Source of the DNA: Mucilaginibacter_A sp050954285
GTDB taxonomy: Bacteria; Bacteroidota; Bacteroidia; Sphingobacteriales; Sphingobacteriaceae
Reading direction: 5' to 3'
DNA length: 64,000 bases
Assembly: GCA_050954285.1 (NCBI GenBank)
Contig: JBPBPL010000011.1
Coordinates: 62,001-126,000 of the forward strand
A model generated the notes under the pieces. It did no database searches. It saw only the letters and a list, made by a program, of their open reading frames with translations, and was not told the DNA's origin. A program made the position numbers and the translations under genes. This document shows positions 52,445 through 62,072 of the stretch, piece by piece. Numbering within the stretch: position 1 is the stretch's first letter; each line of letters starts with the position of its first letter.

Positions 52445-54783
52445 TTATGCAAAATGGCAATCAAACTTACTAAAGCAGTCAAAACCGGCGCAACGATTAC
52501 TGCTACACTACCAAAACCGATTTTGAACTTGCTTTCCGGACTTTTTTCCGGCACCACAATTTTACTTCCCGGCTGAACAGCAGGATAATTACGGAAAAAT
52601 AAAAAATGCCGAATCGGTCGGTTCAAACCATTAGGATATTTGATGTATGCTCCTTTTAGCCTTGCATTTTGGGTGATGCCGCCAGCCGCATTTGTATAAT
52701 ATTTAAAGCGATGATTAACATAATTGATATACTGTGGATTATTTACAGCACCTGCTACTTCTACATAAGAAATTATACGCGGAACAAAAATACTATCGCC
52801 AGGTAATAAAATCATGTTTTTGCGAGCTGTTTCATCAATATTTTTTTCTGTCAAATTCAGGTTTACCCTAACACCTTTCCTGTAAACTTGTGCATTTGTG
52901 AGCGAACCATAAGGCGTAATACCACCAGCTCGTTTTAAAAAATCCAGTACCGTTTCGTCTCTTTTTTGTACAGCATAATCTCCGGGAAAAAGAACTTCAC
53001 CTTTTATGCTTACATTTCCTAAAGACCTGTAATTAACCATACGCGGCACATTGATGTAATCCATCGGCATCAATTCTACATTCTGGTTGTTTGCCGAAAT
53101 ATTGTCCATATCAATCACAAAAGTGCTTACCAACTGGTTGGCGACACTGTCTGATTTGTTTTTAATAATCCGGGAAATTTCTACGCGATGGTTGGCAGCT
53201 TGTTCATCAAATCCACCGGCCATTGCAATCACATCAGCTAATTTCAAACCTTTTCGGTAAGTAAAAATTGAAGGTTTCCTAACGAAGCCGGCAATAGTTA
53301 CTTTTTGGTTTGGGGTGAAAATATCCCGGTCTAAAATAACTACAGAATCTTCCCTAAGCAAAGGGATGTCATTTCTTCCATTCAAAATTTCAGAAGGTTT
53401 AAAGGAAATCTGATCTTTTTCCAGGTTCGGCAGCGTTCTTTTGATATACCCCAAATCCATGTAAGCATCTGGTTTTAAGCCCTGTGCAGATTTTAGCAAA
53501 CTTGCCAGCGTAAAACCGGCGGTAAGCTCATAAACTCCCGGCCGATAAACGGCGCCTTCTAAAGTAATCCGGTTGGTATAACGATTAGTAATGGCTCCTA
53601 TTTGAACCAAATCACCGTTACGTGGTGTATAATTTGAGAATAAGTTTGCCGGTACATCTTTTACTTCTCGTTCCAAAGCATTAATCTGATCTATTTTTGC
53701 AATGCCTTTATAAGCAACATCTGTATATCCGCCGGCATATTTGATGACATCATCCAAATGCTCATTTTCCTTCAATTCATAAATTGCCGGCCGTTTTACT
53801 TCTCCGCTGATGCCAACACGCTTTTTATAAACCGGAATATTGATCACATCCTGATCTTCCAAACGGACGTTCCCGGTTAATAATCCCTGCTGCAAAAAAG
53901 TGTAAAAATCTACTGTTTTATAAATTTTATTATTTCTGATCAGTTCAATATTTCGTAAAGAACCGTTTATGGTTGGGCCGCCAGAATTATATAACGCATT
54001 AAATAAGGTAGATAATGATGAAAGTGTGTACGAGCCGGGTGTTTTTATCTCGCCCACAATAGTAATTTTGATGCTTCTGGTATTGCCCAGATTAACTGTT
54101 AATTGTGTTTGCCCAGAGTTTAAAGCCGGATATACTTTGCTCATTTTACTTTTAATCAGGCTGGTGGCCTGTTCAATTGTAAATCCGTTTACATAAATAA
54201 TTCCTGCGTGCGGTATTTGCAGGTTTCCTTCCGGTGAAATTTTAGACCGGACATTACTTTCATTTAAACCGGTTATCAATACAATCACTTCATCACCAGG
54301 ACCTAAAACATAACTTTTTGGCGTGGCAATATTAAAATTGGGTTCGAATTTGATACTTTGCTGGCCGAAAAAATCAGTTCCGTAAACATTTAAAACCAAT
54401 TTGGCAGGAGCGGGTGCAGGGTTTGCTCTCTTCGGAACACTGATACTATCATTTACAGTCCTGGTATAATCTATATCTTTTTTTTCTGCGGAGGACGATA
54501 CTTTGTTTACCGTACTTTTATTTAAACCCAATAACGTTACGCGGTTTTTTAGTTCTTCAACCTCTCCTTCAGGCATACCTTTCTGAAGCAGTATTTTATA
54601 AGCATCTTGTTCTGATATTCCTGAATCCTGTAATTTTTTCCATGCCTGGCGAATCTGATCGTCTGATAGCTGGCTTACTTTAATGTTTGGTAAATCACTC
54701 ATAGACATGCTTTGAGCCAGCACGAAGGTTGAAGAAATAATAAAAAAAATAAAGAAAATATAAAAAAGGCAATGACTACGCAT
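52441..54783 (-). CDS. SLBB-domain outer-membrane polysaccharide export protein (Wza-like), locus 2
   Basis: A 780-residue paralogue of the exporter at 32644. Signal peptide (cleavage near FVLAQS), helical N-terminal segment (SDDQIRQAWKKLQDSG), export domain (LGPGDEVIVLITGLNES), and SLBB repeats with IKTPGSYTLSSLSTLFNALY, VKRPAIYELKENEHL and VLFPGDYAVQKRDE. A C-terminal hydrophobic helix is present (VAVIVAPVLTALVSLIAIL). First gene of the locus 2 export pair with its own promoter. Confidence 0.9.
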   Translation of the reverse strand: MRSHCLFYIFFIFFIISSTFVLAQSMSMSDLPNIKVSQLSDDQIRQAWKKLQDSGISEQDAYKILLQKGMPEGEVEELKNRVTLLGLNKSTVNKVSSSAEKKDIDYTRTVNDSISVPKRANPAPAPAKLVLNVYGTDFFGQQSIKFEPNFNIATPKSYVLGPGDEVIVLITGLNESNVRSKISPEGNLQIPHAGIIYVNGFTIEQATSLIKSKMSKVYPALNSGQTQLTVNLGNTRSIKITIVGEIKTPGSYTLSSLSTLFNALYNSGGPTINGSLRNIELIRNNKIYKTVDFYTFLQQGLLTGNVRLEDQDVINIPVYKKRVGISGEVKRPAIYELKENEHLDDVIKYAGGYTDVAYKGIAKIDQINALEREVKDVPANLFSNYTPRNGDLVQIGAITNRYTNRITLEGAVYRPGVYELTAGFTLASLLKSAQGLKPDAYMDLGYIKRTLPNLEKDQISFKPSEILNGRNDIPLLREDSVVILDRDIFTPNQKVTIAGFVRKPSIFTYRKGLKLADVIAMAGGFDEQAANHRVEISRIIKNKSDSVANQLVSTFVIDMDNISANNQNVELMPMDYINVPRMVNYRSLGNVSIKGEVLFPGDYAVQKRDETVLDFLKRAGGITPYGSLTNAQVYRKGVRVNLNLTEKNIDETARKNMILLPGDSIFVPRIISYVEVAGAVNNPQYINYVNHRFKYYTNAAGGITQNARLKGAYIKYPNGLNRPIRHFLFFRNYPAVQPGSKIVVPEKSPESKFKIGFGSVAVIVAPVLTALVSLIAILHK

Positions 54784-54809
54784 GTAGGAAATTAGTGTTA
54801 AAATTGATG

Positions 54810-54842
54810 CAAATCTAAAATATTAAATCGTTCTCCGGCCAA
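54810..54842 (-). promoter_or_regulatory. Promoter of the locus 2 export pair
   Basis: On the minus strand TAGATTTG (54817-54810) fits the -7 box and TTG lies 22 bases upstream (54842-54840). Starts about 30 bases before the ATG at 54783. Confidence 0.55.
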
Positions 54843-54884
54843 TAACGAGTAGGGTTAAGGGTTAGTATCAGCTAATAATCATCT

Positions 54885-54899
54885 GGTAAAAGAAGTACT
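54885..54899 (+). repeat. Single GGTAAAAGAAGTAC motif copy
   Basis: Lies in the 135-base gap between the exporter and a GT4 gene, directly downstream (in its sense) of the glycosyltransferase stop at 54919. No clear partner. Confidence 0.5.
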
Positions 54900-54918
54900 G
54901 TGTTTCAGCTGCTAACAA

Positions 54919-56151
54919 TTATAAGCCTGGAATCAGTTTTTGCAGTCCGGCATAATGCTTTTCATTGTCAATTAATTGATAGATATGTTTCCTGGCATTT
55001 TCACCCATTTTTAAATTAAATTCTTCATCAGTATAAAGCTTTTTTATTTTTTCGGCTAACTGGGTTACGTTTCCAGGTTCAAACAACAATCCGGTTTGTT
55101 TATCAATTACCATTTCCGGTATCGCACCAATGGCTGATCCAATTACTGCTTTCCCCAAAGCCATTGCTTCCACCACGGTAAAACCTAAAACTTCGTACCA
55201 CTCGGAAGCGCAGATTAAAAACTTAGCACCGTTAATAATTTGCAAAGTTTCGGCCTTGCTTCTTTTACCCATAAAATTTACATTTTCAAGCTGATGAGTT
55301 TTTTTAAAAGCTTCCAGTTCGTTTTCTTGAGTTCCGGTGCCAATTATATTCAGGTGAATTTCAGGACAAAATTGCATCGCTTTTAGCACTGTATGTGCAC
55401 CTTTTATTTTTTCCAGCCTTCCAACAAAAACTATATATGGTTGGTTAATTAAAAGCTGTTTTGACCGCGCAACTTCAATCTCAGTATAATTATAACCATG
55501 ATAAAGCTGGATTAATTTATCGCTGAAAAAATTAAAAGCTTTAAATTTTTTATATAAAAAAACCGATGGGCAAACATAATAATCTACAAAACGATAATAA
55601 TTGAGTTGTTGATGAACATAGTTTTCCAAAGCTGCAACTGTGCTGGCCAGGTAAGAATTTTTCTTGCAAGAATGTGTGATGCAATTATAAAATGCACCTC
55701 CAAAACATTTTTCGCAGATTTGATCATGGCTGATAAAAGTACTTTCCGGACAAATCGGTGTATATTCATGCAGCGTCCAGATAATCGGAATGTTTTTTTC
55801 TTTCAGTATTTTTAAAATGGTAGGCGTGATGTAATGGTGGATAACGTTGATATGGGCAAAGTCAATATTTACAACTGCCAGCAACTTTTCTAAATTTTTT
55901 TGCGCTTCCGAAGAGTAAATGCTGTTGCGTACAACTTTTATACCTGCGGTAATGCTTCTTTTATCAACCTTTTTATAATCAATGTTTTCTATAAAATATT
56001 CAGAATATTCTGATAGATAATTACGATCATCTTTCATAGAAAACGGAATAACATGATGGCCTTTTTGCTGATACAACGTGCTGATATTTTCAACATAAGT
56101 CCAGTCTCCTCCGCTTGGGTACCACGTCCAATTTACAATTAGAATGTTCAT
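54919..56151 (-). CDS. Family 4 glycosyltransferase with a cysteine-rich insertion
   Basis: A 410-residue GT-B enzyme: N-terminal NILIVNWTWYPSGGDWTYVENI, donor domain with IVFVGRLEKIKGAHTVLKAM, GKRSKAETLQII and the E-x7-E motif in EWYEVLGFTVVEAMALGKAV. Between about residues 130 and 165 there is a cluster of seven cysteines (CPESTF, CEKCFGG, CITHSCKK) seen in some Bacteroidota GT4 enzymes; it could bind zinc. A TAAAAGAAG copy lies inside (55955), encoding DKRS. Confidence 0.85.
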   Translation of the reverse strand: MNILIVNWTWYPSGGDWTYVENISTLYQQKGHHVIPFSMKDDRNYLSEYSEYFIENIDYKKVDKRSITAGIKVVRNSIYSSEAQKNLEKLLAVVNIDFAHINVIHHYITPTILKILKEKNIPIIWTLHEYTPICPESTFISHDQICEKCFGGAFYNCITHSCKKNSYLASTVAALENYVHQQLNYYRFVDYYVCPSVFLYKKFKAFNFFSDKLIQLYHGYNYTEIEVARSKQLLINQPYIVFVGRLEKIKGAHTVLKAMQFCPEIHLNIIGTGTQENELEAFKKTHQLENVNFMGKRSKAETLQIINGAKFLICASEWYEVLGFTVVEAMALGKAVIGSAIGAIPEMVIDKQTGLLFEPGNVTQLAEKIKKLYTDEEFNLKMGENARKHIYQLIDNEKHYAGLQKLIPGL

Positions 56152-56320
56152 CAGAAAAAATATTTACCCATAGTGTAATATATATTGAAAAATTAAAGTC
56201 AGAACAAAATAAATAAAACTATATAAAAAAAGTATTGCTTCTTGTTTAATATGTTACAGTGTAAAAATTAATTGTTTTGTACATCTTTCAAAAAATATTC
56301 GTTTGGGGTACAAAAAAAGC

Positions 56321-56328
56321 TACTTTTG
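56321..56328 (+). promoter_or_regulatory. -7-like box before the RmlD fragment
   Basis: TACTTTTG fits TAnnTTTG; two 12-base near-repeats (TTTGGGGTACAA, TTTGGGGTTCAA) surround it. The 250-base gap otherwise shows no gene. Confidence 0.35.
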
Positions 56329-56402
56329 GGGTTCAAGTTGTAACTATTAAAAAACATCCTGCTGTTGTTTGGGATGAATTATTGATAGTATAAACATTCA
56401 GA

Positions 56403-56783
56403 ATGAAGAAAAGAATTTATGGAGCGGGAAGGGTGTTAGGTAAGATTTTATATTGTATTTTAACCGAAAAAAAGTATTTAGGTTTATATAACCTAGTTGG
56501 CAAGAGCGAAACTATCCAGCGTAAAGTTGCAGAAGAACTGGTTAAAATATTGGGGTTGGATCAGAATCTGGCATTTTATGAAGTAACTCCAAGCTATTTC
56601 CGTGATACCTATTTTGCACCACGGCCGCCTTCGGAACGACTAACAAACAGAAAACTTGAGTTAGATAACACGAATATAATGGGGGAGTGGAAAATCTCCC
56701 TGAAAGAATATATAAATGATTACTATACCGATTATTTGGAAGACAGCATCTGTTCACCAAAATTCAGTTTGGTAACCATATAA
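56403..56783 (+). pseudogene. C-terminal remnant of an RmlD-like dTDP-4-dehydrorhamnose reductase
   Basis: A 126-residue frame that starts in the middle of the family's C-terminal domain: IYGAGRVLGKILYCIL, GLYNLVGKSETIQRKVAEEL, then YFAPRPPSERLTNRKLE, the conserved C-terminal pattern of RmlD-type sugar reductases (about 290 residues). The whole NAD-binding N-terminal half with the GxxGxxG and Y-x3-K motifs is missing, and the upstream bases show no trace of it. It is therefore probably non-functional, although it remains open and has an ATG. It is followed by a GT4 gene nine bases on. Confidence 0.7.
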
Positions 56784-56792
56784 TTTAGGTTT

Positions 56793-57896
56793 ATGCGTAT
56801 TGCTGCATTTGGCTTCCGGTCAATTCCTCCTACAAAAGGTGCAGCCGGAGCAGATAAATTTGCGATGGAATTACTTCCGCGCTTGGTTAAAAGAGGTCAC
56901 AGTGTTGTTGCTTATAACAGGCAATATCCTGATGTTTTTATAGATATTGATACTTACAAAGGTGTAAAAGTTAAAACGATCAAAACCACCAACAAAAAAG
57001 GCTTTGATACCTTATGGCATTCTTTCCGCTGTACTTTTGATATTATTTTTCATAATACGGCCGATATTGTCCACATTCAAAATGGCGGTAATAGTATTTG
57101 GGCACTACCATTGCGGCTGTTTGGTAAAAAAGTTTTTATCAGTCAGGATGGGGTAGATTGGAAACGTAATAAATGGCCCTGGTACGGTAAACTTTATTTA
57201 AAATTTTCAGCCTTTTTAACAGCCTATTTACCCAACGAAGTTATTTTTGATAACGTTATTGCCAAGAAGCTTTTTGAAGATAAGTTCAAAAAAACATTCA
57301 AATTTATTCCTTTCGGTAGTGAGGTAGAGCATGATGCTGATAAAAGTAATATCCTCGAAAAACTCAGTTTGAAAAAAAGTGAATATTATTTATTTGTGGG
57401 ACGATTTATTCCGGATAAAGGCTTGCATTACTTACTTCAAGGATTTAAAAATTCAAGATCGGCAAAAAAACTGGTGCTGATTGGTGGTTCACCAAATCCC
57501 TTTTCATATGAAAATAGTCTTTTTAAAATGGCGGATGATCAGGTGCTGTTTCCGGGTTACATTTATGGAAATGATACCAATACGTTAATGGCTAATGCTT
57601 ACTGCTACATCCAACCCTCGGATGTGGAAGGTTTGTCGCCCGTAGTTTTAACAGTGATGGGCTTAAATGTACCTTTAATTGTGAGTGATATTGAGGAAAA
57701 CGAATATGCTGTGCAGGATACGGCGCGCCTATTCAAAAAAGGCGATATCACTTCGCTAACAGAAGAAATTAATTATTGTGAAACACATTATCCGGAAATG
57801 CTGGCTCTCGCCCAAAAAGCACAAGTACGTGCATTAAGCGTTTTTCAATGGGAAAGAGTAGCAGACGAGCATGTAGAAGTTTTTGCAAACAGTTAA
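56793..57896 (+). CDS. Family 4 glycosyltransferase (rhamnosyltransferase-like)
   Basis: A 367-residue GT-B enzyme with GFRSIPPTKGAAGADKFAMEL, the N-terminus of the WcaC/rhamnosyltransferase-like group, and donor-domain motifs YLFVGRFIPDKGLHYLL and QPSDVEGLSPVVLTVMGLNVPL. It follows the RmlD fragment, hinting that rhamnose may once have been the donor. Its stop codon overlaps the stop of the convergent gene (TTAA, 57893-57896). Confidence 0.85.
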   Translation: MRIAAFGFRSIPPTKGAAGADKFAMELLPRLVKRGHSVVAYNRQYPDVFIDIDTYKGVKVKTIKTTNKKGFDTLWHSFRCTFDIIFHNTADIVHIQNGGNSIWALPLRLFGKKVFISQDGVDWKRNKWPWYGKLYLKFSAFLTAYLPNEVIFDNVIAKKLFEDKFKKTFKFIPFGSEVEHDADKSNILEKLSLKKSEYYLFVGRFIPDKGLHYLLQGFKNSRSAKKLVLIGGSPNPFSYENSLFKMADDQVLFPGYIYGNDTNTLMANAYCYIQPSDVEGLSPVVLTVMGLNVPLIVSDIEENEYAVQDTARLFKKGDITSLTEEINYCETHYPEMLALAQKAQVRALSVFQWERVADEHVEVFANS

Positions 57897-59023
57897 ACAG
57901 CTTTTTTAAAAACCGCTATTAATTGTGATGCTGTTTTTAGCCAGGAAAAATCTTGTAAACGTTCACGTCCTTTTTTAATCATTTCTTTCCGTAGATATTC
58001 ATCTTCCAATACTGTTTTTATGCAGGTAAAAATAGCATCAGTATCAAAAGGATCAAAAGTTAAAACCGCATCCCCACCAACCTCAGGCAGGCAGGTATTA
58101 TCAGCTACTATAACCGGTAAGTTATTTTCAAAAGCTTCTAATATTGGTAAACCAAAACCTTCATTTATCGATGGAAAAACATACAGTAAAGCATTTTTAT
58201 AAAGTGCAGTTAATTCATCATCAGTTAAATATCCGGTTATGATAACTTCATTTTGAAGGTTTAAATCTTTAATTGTTTCTGCAATCAGTTTATAATCATT
58301 TTCTATTTGGCTCGATGGTATTGATCCGGCCAAAACCAGTTTCAAATCAGGATATCCCGAAGTTTTTATCCTGCTAAAAGCAGTAACCAGTGCAGGTATA
58401 TTTTTTCTTTTAAACATCGAACCAACATGTAAAATGTAGTTGGATGGCTTTAGTAAAAAGCGTTCTAAGGTTTTCTGCAGAGAAATATCTGTTGTTTCAG
58501 GCGAAGTTTTAACGCCTTCGTAAACCACAATCAATTTTTCTTTCGGAATGGAGGTGAATGCCTGGATTTGCTGCTTTGCGTAAAAAGTTGGGGTTATCAC
58601 AAAAAGAGATTTTTTTGCCGCCGGTAAGGCTGTCTTTTTGTAAAACCAAAGCCAGATTTTTCCATAATTTTCAGGATTTTCAAAAAAAAACGCATCATGA
58701 AAAACAGGGATGGTTTGATACCCTAAATGTATCAGTGGGACGTAATTATCAGTGCAAAAAACTACATCGCAGTTTTTACCCCAGGCTTTTAAAGGTAAAG
58801 AAACCTGTTTCCAAAGTTGATAATTCACATGCTCAAGAAATTTAAATATTTTTTTAGTTCCTTGATAAACAGAAATATCGCTATCTAAAAAATGAAAATG
58901 AACATTTACATGATCCATTTTTTTAAAAGCTTTGCAAAGCTCTTCCAAATAAGTTTTAGTGCCGGTTTTAGCCACGCGCAGGTCTCGCACATCAATTCCA
59001 ATAATCAACGGTTTTGCCGGCAT
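57893..59023 (-). CDS. Family 4 glycosyltransferase
   Basis: A 376-residue GT-B enzyme of the mannosyltransferase-like group: IIGIDVRDLRVAKTGTKTYLEEL at the N-terminus, VFHDAFFF, and donor domain YILHVGSMFKRKNIPALV, YLTDDELTALYKNALLYVFPS, NEGFGLPILEAFENNLPVIV with the E-x7-E motif. Two bases separate it from the acetyltransferase gene upstream in the operon. Confidence 0.9.
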   Translation of the reverse strand: MPAKPLIIGIDVRDLRVAKTGTKTYLEELCKAFKKMDHVNVHFHFLDSDISVYQGTKKIFKFLEHVNYQLWKQVSLPLKAWGKNCDVVFCTDNYVPLIHLGYQTIPVFHDAFFFENPENYGKIWLWFYKKTALPAAKKSLFVITPTFYAKQQIQAFTSIPKEKLIVVYEGVKTSPETTDISLQKTLERFLLKPSNYILHVGSMFKRKNIPALVTAFSRIKTSGYPDLKLVLAGSIPSSQIENDYKLIAETIKDLNLQNEVIITGYLTDDELTALYKNALLYVFPSINEGFGLPILEAFENNLPVIVADNTCLPEVGGDAVLTFDPFDTDAIFTCIKTVLEDEYLRKEMIKKGRERLQDFSWLKTASQLIAVFKKAV

Positions 59024-59025
59024 AA

Positions 59026-59724
59026 CTAACTTTCTCCCCGGCTTTTAATAATTTTCGCAGGAACGCCAGCCACAATTGAATTTGCCGGCACAGATTTGGT
59101 AACCACGCTTCCCGCAGCAATTATACATCCGGCACCGATAGCTACGCCAGCTAAAATAGTAGCACCGCCACCAATCCAACAATTATTACCAATAAAAACA
59201 GCATGCTTATCAACGCCTTGTTCTTTGATTATTACTTCTAAATCTGAAAAGTTATGGTTTTCGGAGAATATCTGCACATTCGGGCCAAAAATAACATCAT
59301 CCCCAATTGTAATCCCGCCCTGACCAGCCAGGTAAGCGCGGGCACTTATACCTGTCCTGTTTCCGATAGTAATTCCGGTTCCTTTTTGGGCAATAATGCC
59401 GGTACAAAACAGGATTGAATCACGGGCAATCGAAACGTGATCGCCTAAAATGATGCCTTGTTCTGAAAGTGCATTGATACTCACATTATTTTCTATAATT
59501 AAATTTTTTCCTGCTGATAACAAGTAGCCATGACGCACTTTAACATTGCTGCCAACAAACAGTAACCCAACAGATTTTTTTAAAAATAATTTTAAAATAA
59601 ACCCTCTTAAAACCTGTAAGAACCTGATCCAACTTACACTTATTAAATCTCTTGTAGAATAAGAACTATCCCACTTGTAATCAGCGTTACCTTTTAATTT
59701 TCTGATTAATTTTTCAATAACCAT
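59026..59724 (-). CDS. Left-handed beta-helix (hexapeptide) acyltransferase
   Basis: A 232-residue WcaF/colanic acid-type acetyltransferase: repeats from about residue 60, a histidine-containing loop near residue 155 (IFSENHNFSD) and the closing NCWIGGGATILAGVAIGAGCII, SVVTKSVPANSIVAGVPAK. Its first 19 bases overlap the O-antigen ligase-like gene. Probably O-acetylates the locus 2 glycan. Confidence 0.88.
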   Translation of the reverse strand: MVIEKLIRKLKGNADYKWDSSYSTRDLISVSWIRFLQVLRGFILKLFLKKSVGLLFVGSNVKVRHGYLLSAGKNLIIENNVSINALSEQGIILGDHVSIARDSILFCTGIIAQKGTGITIGNRTGISARAYLAGQGGITIGDDVIFGPNVQIFSENHNFSDLEVIIKEQGVDKHAVFIGNNCWIGGGATILAGVAIGAGCIIAAGSVVTKSVPANSIVAGVPAKIIKSRGES

Positions 59725-61124
59725 TTTTCTTCCTTTTGATTATTGTCGGATCCAAATTCGGTTAATGTTGGTTGCATAATAATACTGATCATTAAGCCGG
59801 ATAAAAACCAGTTCATGTACGAAATATAGGAAGAAGATTCTACCTCTGATGTAAGCAGCGGAATAAAAAGTCCAATCTTAAAAAGCAAAACAGTCAGGCA
59901 AACTTTTCTTTCTTTTCCTCTTAATTTTGGAAACCACTTTAAACCAATCCGGATAAACAGCACATATATAAACAGATATAAAAGTAAAGCCAGTATACCA
60001 ACCTGTACACCAATGATGATGAACTGGTTTTCGCCACCAATATTTTCGCCTAAAGTACCGCCAACCCTTCCGGAAGAGCCTAACCCAAGCCCGAAAGGCT
60101 GTTCAATCATTGCTAAAATTCCTTGTACCCATTCTACCAGGTGACCAACGCTGGAAGGATTGCTAAAATCAACCGTATTCATCACTACTTCTACAATACC
60201 TGTGTTGTTATTTTCGAACCTGCTGAAAAGATAGATAAGGTATAACGCAGCCAGCCCGATTGCTGCATGTACACTTTTAGTAATCACTTTCTTTTTAGTA
60301 ATTAAAGCATAAACGTAAATTATTAAAAAATATCCGGCCAAAGGTGCACGGGAAATCGAAAAAATAATAGCGATAAAAGAAGCACTTAAAGCAAGCAAAC
60401 CGATACTGTTAATTTTAAATTTATTATCATCACGGGTATATAAGCTGGCAATTACAGATAAGGCCAGCAAGGTAGCGGCGGCATTTTCAAGCGGATTTGC
60501 AAAGAAACTGGCAAAACGCTTATAGCCACCTTCGGATTCAAAAGTCCAGCTTAAACCAAAATTTCCGCTGGGTTCAAAATTGAAAAAATAGTAGCTGTAA
60601 TCAGCGTATCCTGTTATGGTTTGCAGCTGTTGATTAAATAATACTTCTGCCAAAACCACTGCCCCGGCTGCAATAGTCAGCAGCACTAAATAGTTGAAAT
60701 ATTTGTTCACATAAATAGTTCTCAAATCTAGCAAACGCCCTGTAAAATAAACCAGTACATAAAAAGAAGTGCTTTTTAAAGCAATTAGCCGCTGGCCAAA
60801 ACTTTGATCGCCTATGGGTAAAACCGCATATAATATGGTATAAAGCAGAAATGCAAATATGGCGTAATCAATAAGGTGAAACTTTGGCCGTGACCTTAAA
60901 CTTATGATGTTTAAAAGAAGTACACTAATAACTAGCACTTCTTTGAAAAATTGAAAAAACGGAATGATATCTTTGAGGCCTAATGTGAATGCAACAGACA
61001 TAGCCGTTGTATAAACAGATAAGCCAAAGATTAAAAATATAAATATCCCAGCCCGGTTTCCCCTAAAAACTTCTCTTAAAGCGATGATAAAAGAAGTAAT
61101 ATAAATTAATAGGAAAATGAACAT
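59706..61124 (-). CDS. O-antigen ligase/polymerase-like membrane protein (WaaL/Wzy superfamily), locus 2
   Basis: A 472-residue protein with about 11-12 membrane helices and the large loop of the O-antigen ligase family (PF04932), with SISRAPLAGYFLIIYVYAL and GLGLGSSGRVGGTLGENIGGENQFIIIGVQVG. It either ligates or polymerises the locus 2 glycan. Three TAAAAGAAG copies fall inside (60374, 60912, 61088), more than in any other gene here. Confidence 0.8.
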   Translation of the reverse strand: MFIFLLIYITSFIIALREVFRGNRAGIFIFLIFGLSVYTTAMSVAFTLGLKDIIPFFQFFKEVLVISVLLLNIISLRSRPKFHLIDYAIFAFLLYTILYAVLPIGDQSFGQRLIALKSTSFYVLVYFTGRLLDLRTIYVNKYFNYLVLLTIAAGAVVLAEVLFNQQLQTITGYADYSYYFFNFEPSGNFGLSWTFESEGGYKRFASFFANPLENAAATLLALSVIASLYTRDDNKFKINSIGLLALSASFIAIIFSISRAPLAGYFLIIYVYALITKKKVITKSVHAAIGLAALYLIYLFSRFENNNTGIVEVVMNTVDFSNPSSVGHLVEWVQGILAMIEQPFGLGLGSSGRVGGTLGENIGGENQFIIIGVQVGILALLLYLFIYVLFIRIGLKWFPKLRGKERKVCLTVLLFKIGLFIPLLTSEVESSSYISYMNWFLSGLMISIIMQPTLTEFGSDNNQKEEKWLLKN

Positions 61125-61136
61125 TTTGGCCGGTGC

Positions 61137-62072
61137 TTATAGGTTATTTGAGTTCCAAATTAGGCTTTTTGGCGTAAAAATGCCTTCTTTCAAACCTTTA
61201 ATCAGTAACCTTGCTTTTTCTTTCCGGCCCTTTGTTTTAAAATAAACCCATAAAGCTGTGTAGTAAAAAGTATTATACAGGATATTTATGGGATAAAAGA
61301 TTGGTTTTCCATATTTCCGCAAAACCCATAGGTGGTTTCTGCTGATGTAATAATGGATAACGGGGTTTAAAAAACCTTCTTTTTTAGGCGCACCAACTTT
61401 TGCAGAAATGCCTGCTTCATGATACATTTTGCAGGCTGGCAAATAGTGTAGCTGGTAACCAAAATTGCGTAAACGGAACGAAAGTTCTACATCTTCATAA
61501 TACAAAAAAAACTTTGTGTTGAACAAGCCACTTTCAGTTAGAGTCAAATTCCGGATCATCATACAACAACCTGTTAACCATTCTGCAATTTTATACTGAT
61601 CAGGATGGTTTGAATTGGAAAGTTTTGTATTGGAAGAAGTTATACCCAGAATTTTATTGAATTTACCTTCACCATTCCATATCATACTTTTTTTATGCAT
61701 CCAAAATATGCAGGGTTGTACAGCCGCTGCTTTTGGAAATTTATTTAAATGTGTGCTTAACTTGGATATAATATCTTCATCAACCTTAGTATCCGTATTG
61801 ATTATAAGTGAATACTTGTATCCATGTTTGATGGAATATGTTAAAGCATGGTTATTGCCTTCTGCAAAACCTAAATTTTCTTTGTTGTCAATATAGATCA
61901 AATCAGGAAACTGACTTTCTAATAACCTCAATGATCCATCTGATGATCCATTATCCGCTATTATCAAATCAAACAATTGGGCGTTGCAATATTGTTTTAA
62001 TGAAATGATACAATTAGATGTATGTACAGGTGTGTTCCAATTGAGTAAAATAACGGCAACTAATTTAGACAT
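61137..62072 (-). CDS. Family 2 glycosyltransferase (rhamnosyltransferase WbbL-like)
   Basis: A 311-residue GT-A enzyme: VAVILLNWNTPVHTSNCIISL, LIIADNGSSDGSL, LIINTDTKVDED (DxD equivalent), and C-terminal GCCMMIRNLTLTESGLFNTKFFLYYEDVE, the pattern of WbbL-type rhamnosyltransferases. Eight bases of overlap with the flippase gene. Confidence 0.88.
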   Translation of the reverse strand: MSKLVAVILLNWNTPVHTSNCIISLKQYCNAQLFDLIIADNGSSDGSLRLLESQFPDLIYIDNKENLGFAEGNNHALTYSIKHGYKYSLIINTDTKVDEDIISKLSTHLNKFPKAAAVQPCIFWMHKKSMIWNGEGKFNKILGITSSNTKLSNSNHPDQYKIAEWLTGCCMMIRNLTLTESGLFNTKFFLYYEDVELSFRLRNFGYQLHYLPACKMYHEAGISAKVGAPKKEGFLNPVIHYYISRNHLWVLRKYGKPIFYPINILYNTFYYTALWVYFKTKGRKEKARLLIKGLKEGIFTPKSLIWNSNNL

